Shown in pieces: positions 50,244 to 58,254 of a stretch of DNA of 64,000 nt; the first letter of the stretch is position 1, and each line of letters opens with the position of its first letter. A program made the position numbers and the translations under genes. Below the pieces are notes generated by a model, which saw only the letters and a list, made by a program, of their open reading frames with translations, was not told the origin of the DNA and made no database searches. The stretch is from Pycnococcus provasolii (Eukaryota; Chlorophyta; Pseudoscourfieldiophyceae; Pseudoscourfieldiales). Location: positions 458,244 through 522,243 of the forward strand of contig CP150580.1 of the NCBI GenBank assembly GCA_049487715.1, given 5' to 3'.

Positions 50244-50309
50244 GGCCAAGAAGGTGAAGATGAAGAAGGAGGAGGAGGAGGAGGAGGCGGGCGAGGGAGA
50301 ATTGAGAAT

Positions 50310-50326
50310 AGGGGTTTAGGGGTTCG
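50310..50326. promoter_or_regulatory. AGGGGTTTAGGGGTTCG promoter box (DDA1/GPN2)
   Basis: Telobox-like sequence in the 197-base divergent promoter, with CTAACCCCC in reverse sense at 50343. Confidence 0.4.
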
Positions 50327-50440
50327 TTGATCCGCGCCGTTGCTAACCCCCATTCCAGTCCTCCTCCTCCTCCCATTTTGGCCGGTGCGATGCCGCCGCC
50401 TCAGGCGCTTGTGCAGTGACAGTGCGTGCCGCCTAACCTC

Positions 50441-51388
50441 ATGGTGTTCGGCCAGGTGGTCGTTGGGTACGCGGGGTCAGGGAAAACCACATACGTGCAC
50501 GCCGCGGCGTCCTACCTGCGCGCGCTCGGACGTGACGTCTGCGTCGTGAACGTCGACCCAGCCGCCGAGGAAAACGGCAGAAAGCAACAAGAAGAGACGG
50601 GGGAGGCACACGCTCGTACGTTCGACGTTGACGTGCGCCACCTCATTCGTGCCGACGATGCGGCGAGGGAGCACAAACTCGGCCCGAACGGTGCGCTCAT
50701 CTACGCGGCGGACTACCTCTGCGCGAACTCCGACTGGCTCGTGGAAAAGCTTCGTCCGTTCGTCGCGCGGAACTGCTACTTTCTGTTCGACTGTCCAGGT
50801 CAGCTCGAGCTCTTCCAGAGCCGCGACTCGCTGCGTGGAGCACTCGAGGCGGTGACAAAAGCGCTATCCGTTCGGTGGTGTTGTCTCCACCTCACCGACA
50901 GCCACCTTTGTGCGGATGGCTTCAAGTACGTCTCCGCGCTGCTTTGCACGCTATCGGCGATGCTCTTCTTCGACGCGCCGCACGTGTGCGCGATCAGCAA
51001 GTGCGACCTGGTGGATGCGTCGATGCGCCGCGAGATGGATATGCCGTTCCGGTTCTACCGCGGCGGCGCGCGCGGTGACCTGACGCGTCTCGCCGACGCG
51101 ATGGAGTACCGGCATAAGGGCCTTCGTGGAACGCATCTTGCGCAGTTGACTCGCAACTTGCTTGAGTTGGCGGATGACTACGGCCTAGTAAGTTTCGCGT
51201 CGCTTGCGGTTGAGGATACGCGCAAGCTCGCGCGCGTCGTCGCTCTGTGCGACCGTTCCGTCGGCTACGTGCCCGCTAGCGACGCGGAGGGCGGCGGCGG
51301 CGGCGTGTCGGCTGCCTCGCTCGTCGCCGGCGAGGATTCGGACGACGACGACGACGACGACGACGACGACCTCTTCGACGACGACTAG
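50441..51388 (+). CDS. GPN2: GPN-loop GTPase 2
   Basis: 315 residues from ATG 50441 (MVFGQVVVGYAGSGKTTYVH), the usual family start with the G1 loop right at the N-terminus (GYAGSGKTT rather than GPPGSGKTT). The defining GPN motif is in KLGPNGALIYAADYLCAN. G3 is LFDCPGQLELF, G4 is AISKCDLVDAS, and the SFASLAVEDTRKLARVVALC helix closes the fold. GPN GTPases help assemble and import RNA polymerase II and III. The C-terminal tail is Gly then poly-Asp (about 12 Asp from GAC repeats). A short upstream open reading frame or leader precedes the ATG. All nucleotide-binding motifs are intact. Confidence 0.88.
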   Translation: MVFGQVVVGYAGSGKTTYVHAAASYLRALGRDVCVVNVDPAAEENGRKQQEETGEAHARTFDVDVRHLIRADDAAREHKLGPNGALIYAADYLCANSDWLVEKLRPFVARNCYFLFDCPGQLELFQSRDSLRGALEAVTKALSVRWCCLHLTDSHLCADGFKYVSALLCTLSAMLFFDAPHVCAISKCDLVDASMRREMDMPFRFYRGGARGDLTRLADAMEYRHKGLRGTHLAQLTRNLLELADDYGLVSFASLAVEDTRKLARVVALCDRSVGYVPASDAEGGGGGVSAASLVAGEDSDDDDDDDDDDLFDDD

Positions 51389-51944
51389 CGAAGTGCGCTT
51401 GTTTTGTTAGATGGCTCGTTCAGTAATGGCTTGTACTTTACTTTTGTCCCATCCATTGATTGCCGCCAACTTTAGAAATATCGCGCGCGCGGCAAAATCG
51501 CAAACCACTCTCATGCGCCTTTTTCTCTGTGTGTGCCTGGGGATACGGAGAGTAGTTGACGAGTCGTTATGGAGTAGATGGCGGAGTGGAGTGGAGTGCA
51601 TTGGTAGCACACACCACCATGTGTGGATCCCCAGAAGGAATGCTGAGGAGGACGAGGACGTTGTTACTCGCATTATGACCGGGTCCCTTCTTCTTGCTTG
51701 TCTTGTCTTGTCGTCCCGGCATTCTTCGTCCTTGCCTTACATAAGGCCTTCCCCCCTGACCCCCTCGAGGTGGCCTTGCCCTCTACCAGGGACTGGGTTG
51801 ACCGACCTCACCTTACCCTCCCCCTCCTCCTTACCCTCCTCGTCGTCGTCGCCGTCCCGACTCTCTCGCTCTCCCCATCACAGGCACAGCGCGACGCCAA
51901 CGAGCTTATTACCACTCCCTTCTACTTAAGGTCTGCTCTCAGCC
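51389..51944. other. Intergenic region, no gene supported
   Basis: 556 bases. Overlapping frames at 51407-51673 (-) and 51411-51929 (+) have poor coding character. 51770-51870 is a long pyrimidine-rich (CCCTC/CTCGT) 5'-leader-like tract of the next gene. Confidence 0.4.
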
Positions 51945-53380
51945 ATGTCCGGAGCCCCAGGCCGCGACGTCACGCGGTTCGTCGACGAGGCGGACCCGAT
52001 GCGCTCACTTGTCTCAGCCGCGGAGTGGTTCTCCAAGGACGGACGGTACGCGCTCAGCGTCATGCAGTGGGAGCCGCTCGCGAAACACCCGACGATTCTA
52101 AAAGCCATCAAGCGGAAAAGCCAAGTCAAACTGCTGTGCCAAATTGCAAAGGCGAGGCCCCACGCGGACGTCCTGCTGTACAAGGAAATTGCAAAGTGCG
52201 TGCACCGTCATCCCTAAGAAGCTTCTTGAAATGGTGAACGACCAAGCAACACTCACAAGCAGGAAACACACACAAACACACACAAAACACAAACAGGCTA
52301 TTTGTCGTGTTGTCCGAGGACGACTTCTCGGGAGGACTCAGCCCCTTCGACGTGCTTGAGTGGTATCTCGAAGGCATGACGCGCATACCGTTGAACAAGC
52401 ACTCGGGAGAAAGGTCGCCGGAGCCGGGGCACTCTGCTGCGTGGAACGAACGGCACAACTTTGTGCAGGGGGATGACAGCGACCGATTCGCGGGAAAGGA
52501 TGAGGCCAACCCAAGCCGCGTCGTGCTTCGGCTCCTGCAGTTTCTCCTCAGGCAGCTTAGCTTCGAGTTCCTTACAGACAGCGAGAAGGCGTCGATGGAA
52601 ATTGACCGCGACGACTTACCTGACACGGTGGTGGACTCCATCGTTAACGTCATCGCGCGGTGCTGGAAAGTGATGAGAGTGGACACCATGGGAGGTTGCA
52701 CGGACTGCGAGAAGACGATGACTATCATTGACGACGTTCTCGAGGTGTGGGAGCGACACGCGGACCAAAATCCCATCACTTTCGTCAAGGATACCGCGGG
52801 CCAAGCTGTCATGGAAATTCGCCTAGTCGTCTGCCGCCTCCTTGAACTTCAGCCAATTCTGCTCACCTCAGCCCCGTACGCTCGAGTTCGGCCGAAGCTG
52901 ATACGCCTTGATGACAAGGTTGCCATACAGGCGCTCAACTTCGCACGGCACAAGGCACTTTCACTGCGCAGCAGTGGCGGCGTGCTACCGTCTCCACGCG
53001 CGCCATTTGAGGTTGCCTCGTCGCGCTTGCACATGACGATGAGTCCGCGCAAGCCTGGTTCCACCAGAGAGACATACATGAACAGCTTAATTGCGATGGG
53101 ACATCGACCACCAACGGCGCCATCTCCTGGAAGACAAACCGGCAGAAGAGGGGCGGTCGAACCCGTTGAACGGGAGCGGCCTTCGACGTCGTCGAGCTCG
53201 TTGAGCATGCCGTCCATGCCTTGGATGCGTCAGCTCATTCCACCCGGCAAGGAGGATTTGCTTGTCGTTCGCGTACGATCGGGCATGGCGCCAGTGACGC
53301 CACGCACAATGATGCGTACTCAAAAGGATAGGAAAAAAACGGCAGCCTTGTTGACTGCCGCATCCAACGTGCGAGGCTAA
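51945..53380 (+). CDS. Two-exon hypothetical helical protein (444 aa)
   Basis: Exons are 51945-52195 and 52297-53380, joined across a 101-base intron (GTGCGT donor, CAAACAG acceptor, phase 2). Exon 1 starts MSGAPGRDVTRFVDEADPMR and ends VLLYKEIA. Exon 2 continues LFVVLSEDDFSGGLSPFDVL in frame; without splicing, exon 1 stops after eight more codons and exon 2 has no start. The protein is helical and Leu/Val-rich up to about residue 300 (SRVVLRLLQFLLRQLSFEFL, VIARCWKVMRVDTMGG), then Ser/Pro/Arg-rich and probably disordered. No domain is recognised. Codon use is less biased than in housekeeping neighbours. Confidence 0.65.
52196..52296 (+). other. 101-nt intron of the hypothetical gene at 51945
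   Basis: GTGCGT to CAAACAG, with an ACACACAAACAC-rich 3' half. It restores a single frame. Confidence 0.6.
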
Positions 53381-53816
53381 CCACGGAACCTTCATTCAGT
53401 AATGAAGTTGCACATTATTTTGTCCAACGGTCGTCCATTCACATCATTCACTTTCACCATTCAGCCCATTCCCCGGTGCCATTCACTGCGCGTTTTTGTT
53501 CATGGCGCGGGTGATTTTGAAGGTTGTAGTGATTTTGAAGGTTGTATTGCTCGATCAGGGCGCTTTCGTTGGCGTAGTGAGGTCTCCGGTTGCGACTACG
53601 GATCTCGCGCGCGACCAGACGCCGTCCTCACCCGCTGCCGGTGGTTCGGCCGCGCCATCGGTCCTTGAGTAAGAGTATGTAACTATCTCTTCTCAATGCT
53701 TTACTAAGACCTGGGCGTAGCATCGGGCCCGCGCAGCGCAGGGGGGGAGAATTAAAAAAATAGAGCTGTAGGAATGTTACTGCGTCACTCCTACCCAAGC
53801 AAAAAGAGCCAATCAC
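53381..53816. other. Convergent 3' intergenic region
   Basis: 436 bases. A repeated GGTTGTA/TTGATTTTGAAGG (GATTTTGAAGGTTGTA twice, 53512-53546) is present. No gene seen. Confidence 0.4.
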
Positions 53817-55975
53817 TTACTTGCCAAGGCCAAAGAGCCTGGAAAGCCAGCCATTTCCGCTCTTCTCGTTGCTCGACTTTTTCTCCGTCTTATCATCACT
53901 GACCTCCTTCGGACTCTCGTACGGCGTCAGCAGACCATCTGGCTTCGGACGAGGCTTGCCGCGTCTGTACAGAGGTAATGTCTCAGCCATCCAATCCACA
54001 CTCGCCTTGCGCAGCGCATCGACGCCTCCATCGACGCGATATGCCCAGTTGCCTACCGCAACACCTGGTGTATTCATGCGACCCTCATCGTTTGTAAGCA
54101 GAAGAAGATCCTGCGCGGGAACGATCGCGGTGCGTGACGCGCACTGCATCGCGAGACCCATGAGACGCCGCGTCGCATCCTTTTCTTCCAACGGCTTTGT
54201 TTTTGTAAGCGAGCCCGCACCGTCGTCGAGGTACTGCGAGACGTACTTTTTAACTTCTTCCGGCTGACCGCGGTACCATCCGAGCGTCGTTTCGTTGTCG
54301 TGCGTTCCGGTGTACACGACGGAGTTCACTTCGTAGTTGTGCGGCAGGTGTGTATTCCCGTTGCCTCCCCCTCCAAATGCGAACTGAAGCACAACCATTC
54401 CAGGTGCACCGATGTGAGCACGTAGCGAGTTCACGTCGTCTGTGATGATACCGAGGTCCTCGGCGACAAGCTTGGATGCGGGAAGCACATCTTTCAAGGA
54501 GTCGAAAAATGCCTCACCAGGTCCCTGGCGCCACTTCCCGCTCTTGGCTGTCTCGGAGTCCGCAGGCACGCTCCAGTAGCCTGCAAAGGCGCGGAAGTGA
54601 TCGATGCGCACCATGTCGTGCAGCTCAAGCAGTCGCTCGATGCGTCGACGCCACCAAACGAATCCGCTCTTTTTCTGTGCCGCCCAGTCGAACAGCGGTG
54701 AGCCCCAAAGCTGTCCATCGTCGCTAAAAGCATCGGGCGGAACGCCGCTCACATTCTCCATCTCGAACAGCTCGCGATTTGCCCACACGTCAGCGCTGTT
54801 GCCACCCACGTAGATGGGAATGTCTCCAAGCAACTTGACACCGCGCGCGTTCGCGTACTCCTTAAGCTCGAGCCACGCGGCATGGAAGAGGAACTGCACA
54901 GCCTCGAATCGCGCGATGCGCTCCTCGTTCTCTGACGCCACCTTCGCAAGAGCCGATTTATCTCGATTGCGCAGCGATTCATCCTGCCACTCCCACCAAT
55001 CAACCTTGTGATTCTCTGGCATTGACTGAATGGCATCGAAGATGGCTGCATCTGGCAGCCACGACTGTGTCAGGGGATCGCTCTTGAACAGCTCAAACTG
55101 CTTTCCCAGCTCACTCTCACCATCAAGCTTAAGCAGCGCATCAGCCGCCTTCTCGAGTAGCGGCATCTTCGCCTTGACAGCTGCGTCAAAATCACACTTC
55201 CACTTCCAGCGAGCGTCGCTTGCAATCTGAGCGGCAAGTGCATCCGCGTCAGACTGCGTGACGAGTCCCCACGCAACGAGCCTGTCTACGGAAATGAGAA
55301 GCTCGTTGCCGCAGGAGGCGTTGGTGCCGCTGTACGGACTCCAGTACTCCTGCTCAGGTGGAACGAGTGGCAGCACCTGCCATATCGTGAATCCTGCGTC
55401 GGCGAGATAGTCAACAAAAGCATACGATGCTTGCGAACCAGCTTCTCCACACCCGTACGGCCCTATTTTTATTTGTGTGTGTTTGTTTGTGTGTGTGTGT
55501 TTGATTTCGTTTGTGAGGTCTCAAGCACAGAACTACAGAGTGACATGTGTAAATCGTGCAGAAAGAAAGCAAGCCATCGGGTACACATAAAGGTTATCAG
55601 CACGGTTTTGAAGTTGAAGGCTCAGGTGGTTGATCCAATGTGCAAAAGACGTTCGTCACGCGGCTGCGGGTGGGCGGTTTGTGCGCCTCGAACAAAAGCG
55701 TGCGTACCTTCTAAGCTCGTGGGGTGCAAGATGACACCCGCGCATCTTCCGTCATCTGGTTTCTTCCCCAGCTTGTCATATCCCTCGGGCAGCGCCTCTC
55801 CCAACGTCGTCGCCGCGGGGGATACCACGCGATCTGCTCGTCGCTGCGACCTGGACGCGACGTTGCGCGGCAGGTGTCGTCCTGCGGCGCGTGTGCAGGA
55901 GGCGTGCTTGGCGGTGTGCGCGTGCGCGGCTGCGGTGGAGGCGCGCACGTGCGTGGCGGCGCGCAGCTGAGACAT
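53817..55975 (-). CDS. DPE1: Plastid 4-alpha-glucanotransferase (disproportionating enzyme), two exons
   Basis: Exon 1 is 55708-55975 and exon 2 is 53817-55462, with a 245-base intron between (GTACGC donor, AAAATAG acceptor, phase 1), giving 637 residues. Exon 1 starts MSQLRAATHVRASTAAAHAH, a plastid transit peptide, and ends RCAGVILHPTSLEG. Exon 2 continues PYGCGEAGSQASYAFVDYLA, together forming the family start in which HPTSL-x-GP-x-G-x-G precedes A-x-x-FVD-x-L. The GH77 catalytic residues are in MVRIDHFRAFAGYW (nucleophile Asp), LVAEDLGIIT (acid/base Glu) and YTGTHDNETTLGWY (third Asp). The enzyme transfers maltodextrin units during starch metabolism. The extra C-terminus after the barrel is Pro/Lys/Ser-rich. 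Confidence 0.9.
55463..55707 (-). other. 245-nt intron of the DPE1 gene
   Basis: GTACGC to AAAATAG on the minus strand. It holds a (TG)n/GTTTG microsatellite (55474-55502). It splits the codon for the Gly of the HPTSLxGPYG motif. Confidence 0.7.
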
Positions 55976-56350
55976 GCGAGTTGTCGTTGTGAGGAGAGAG
56001 GCGAAGGGAGGAGGAGGGTTTCAAGTTTCAAGAAGGGGAAAAGGGAAGAGGGGAGGGATGAGGGGGGAGGGCTTCGTTGCACGTTGCCGCATCGCGTCGG
56101 AGAAAATCCAATCCCATCCCATCCCAGTCCCATCCCAGAAACACTCGTCCCGGGGGGAGGGGAAACCCTAATGCGCTAACCCTAGACGATTGTCGGTTTA
56201 GGAATTCTGTCAACCGACAGCACGTACGCGCCATTTGTAGATGGCATGCAAGACGAAGTCTTCTGACACGACGCGCCGGAGACAAAGGGTGGTGGCGCAG
56301 ACGTGGCAATTGGACAGGTGTGGCCTGCACCAACGGCATTCCCAGATTTT
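55976..56350. promoter_or_regulatory. DPE1 promoter region with AAACCCTA boxes
   Basis: AAACCCTAATGCGCTAACCC at 56163-56182 lies about 190 bases upstream of the DPE1 ATG. A CCCATCCCAT repeat (56113-56143) and GGGGAGG runs lie between. No gene seen. Confidence 0.4.
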
Positions 56351-57304
56351 TTACACTTGACGAACGAACGTCCGTCCACTCGCAGTTTTCTTCTCGCGAT
56401 CCTTCTTCTCAGGCTTGGCTTGGTTCAGTACGTTGAGCAAGGTGTCGGTCCTACGACGCATGCGGCTGTGAAAGAAAGCCTTCGAGCACTTGATGTGCCG
56501 TGAGGCATAGGCTGGGAAGCATATCGTGCTCCATACCGCCGACTCCAACCTTCCATTGTCCACGTGCCTTCGCTCGAGCGTAAAACTCACGTAACCGCCA
56601 TTCGCGCCGTTCGCAAGCTTAGGGTCACAGCTTCTCAGCTCAAGAGGCGGCTCGCGGTCCCAACGACTCGGCGGTGCACCGTGACGTAAGCCCCTGCGCT
56701 CTCCAAACGCCTGCAAGAAGTTGCAAGCTATCGTCGCGTCGGCGTTGTCGCGGCACCTCACCGGGAAAACAAAAGTCACCGCGTCCGTCTTTGGACACAC
56801 GAAGTACGCCTCTCCTGTGCGGTAGCACACAGTGGAGACGGAATCGTTCGAGCTCGTTCCATCTTGTAGGCGCGCGAGTGCTCGTCGCACCGGTGCCCCC
56901 ATTGCCGCGGCACGTATGCTTGCGACGGCTGCAATGGCTGCCGAGCGCTGCGGTTCGGCCGTGGGAAAACGTGACAGGTCGCAGTGCAAGGTTAGCTGAA
57001 ACCCTCGCTCGGGGGCAGCCTCCTCGACAGCGCCCGCGAGCGACGAAGCCTTCAGGTGCGCGCGTACGTCCTCAACGGCACCCTCCGGTAGAGAAGCGTT
57101 CGGTGCCGCGAGGCTGAGCGCGATGCGCGACTCGTTCTCCCTCGGGTTGGCGAGTACGTGGTACTGCACGTCGTCGAACTCGACTGTGCGCACGTCGAAG
57201 GTTTCAGGCTTGCCAGCTGCAAGCGCGTCAAGCTGGCGCGTGAAAAGCGTGTGCAGTATGCGCGACTCGCGAGGCTCCTGGCCGCCGACGTTCGCCGAGG
57301 ACAT
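56351..57304 (-). CDS. ARPC2: Arp2/3 complex 34-kDa subunit (ARPC2)
   Basis: 317 residues from ATG 57304 (MSSANVGGQEPRESRILHTL). The two-lobed ARPC2 fold is recognisable: TVEFDDVQYHVLANPRENES with IALSLAAPN in the N lobe. The C lobe has SVSTVCYRTGEAYFVCPKTD, the NGGYVSFTLERRHV strand, and the diagnostic C-terminal helix CSKAFFHSRMRRRTDTLLNV followed by LNQAKPEKKD and a TASGRTF tail. ARPC2 with ARPC4 forms the core that contacts the mother actin filament. A TGTAA signal overlaps the stop codon. It is divergent from a calponin/transgelin gene, making an actin-linked pair. Confidence 0.85.
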   Translation of the reverse strand: MSSANVGGQEPRESRILHTLFTRQLDALAAGKPETFDVRTVEFDDVQYHVLANPRENESRIALSLAAPNASLPEGAVEDVRAHLKASSLAGAVEEAAPERGFQLTLHCDLSRFPTAEPQRSAAIAAVASIRAAAMGAPVRRALARLQDGTSSNDSVSTVCYRTGEAYFVCPKTDAVTFVFPVRCRDNADATIACNFLQAFGERRGLRHGAPPSRWDREPPLELRSCDPKLANGANGGYVSFTLERRHVDNGRLESAVWSTICFPAYASRHIKCSKAFFHSRMRRRTDTLLNVLNQAKPEKKDREKKTASGRTFVRQV

Positions 57305-57600
57305 GACTCGCGGAGAGTTGTGTATGTTGAATGCTGGCTTGCAGAGCAGGCAAGGGGAGGGGGAGAGGGGAGGAGGGGAGGAGGGGGAGGAGGAAGGGTA
57401 TGAGAAGAGGGGTGGTAGCACTCGAGGTAACGCCTGAGGTGAGGCGGTGCCCCGTGGTCATAAAGTGCAGTGCTCCGACATCCGGCTTGCTTGCGGTGCG
57501 CGTGCCCATTGCCTAAGTCTCTCCTCGCTCGCTCGCCCCTTCCCGCCTTCCACTCCCTCTCGGAGCACCTCCCCTCACACGTCGTCAGCTTCCCCTCGCG
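57305..57600. promoter_or_regulatory. Shared divergent promoter of ARPC2 and calponin-like gene
   Basis: 296 bases with GGGGAGG-rich tract (57354-57400) and a CT-rich leader before 57601. No coding sequence. Confidence 0.45.
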
Positions 57601-58098
57601 ATGCCCGCAACGTTCAAGGAGTACGAGGGCGCGGACGACGACGCGAAGATAACGGCGTGGATTGCAGACGTGCTCGGCGACGCAGACGCCTTGCCACACG
57701 ACACATTGCACGAAAACCTTAAGAGCGGTGTCGTCCTGTGCAACCTTGTCAACGTCGTACAACCAAACAGCGTCAAGAAGGTGTCCAAGCTGCCAAGCCC
57801 ATTCCCGCAACGTGAGAACGTCCGCGCCTTCATTGAAGCTGTGCGCGCCATAGGTGTACCTGACGCGGAGAACTTTGACACGGATGATCTCTTCGAGGGG
57901 CGGAACATGCGCCAGGTGACACTTTGCCTGGTGAGCTTGGGCCGCAAGCTTCACGACGTGGAAGATTACGACGGCGCTACGTGGGTGAAGCATGCCGTGC
58001 GCAAGCTTGGCAACTCGGATGGCAAAAAATTCGAAGTAAAGGAGGATGCGCTCTGGGGCAAGTCAAATGCCGAGTACGTCGCGACGAGACACAACTAA
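57601..58098 (+). CDS. Calponin/transgelin-type single calponin-homology domain protein
   Basis: 165 residues from ATG 57601 (MPATFKEYEGADDDAKITAW). A single CH domain covers about residues 14-125: AWIADVLGDADALPHDTLHE, LKSGVVLCNLVNVVQPNSVK, PFPQRENVRAFIEAVRAIGV and the family DLFEGRNMRQVTLCLVSLGR, the transgelin/SCP1 signature. Transgelins cross-link or stabilise actin filaments. The short tail (WVKHAVRKLGNSDGKKFEVK) may be a second actin contact, but a full calponin repeat is absent. Its divergent neighbour is ARPC2. TGTAA lies at 58180. Confidence 0.88.
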   Translation: MPATFKEYEGADDDAKITAWIADVLGDADALPHDTLHENLKSGVVLCNLVNVVQPNSVKKVSKLPSPFPQRENVRAFIEAVRAIGVPDAENFDTDDLFEGRNMRQVTLCLVSLGRKLHDVEDYDGATWVKHAVRKLGNSDGKKFEVKEDALWGKSNAEYVATRHN

Positions 58099-58254
58099 CT
58101 AGCGCGTATGACGCCTATTTTTTAGTTTTGATTTTGGTTGCTTAAAGATTAGACTTCCAGTCGGACGAATGAACTCTCCTTGTAACTACGCTCAGACGTT
58201 GAAATTTTATATGGCACAATAAACAAAACTCGTCAAAACTCAACGAGAATGGGG

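Noticed and set aside
51411-51929. Plus-strand 172-codon frame after GPN2
   Set aside because: Ser/Pro/Leu low complexity from a pyrimidine-rich leader; no homology, codon bias unlike neighbours.
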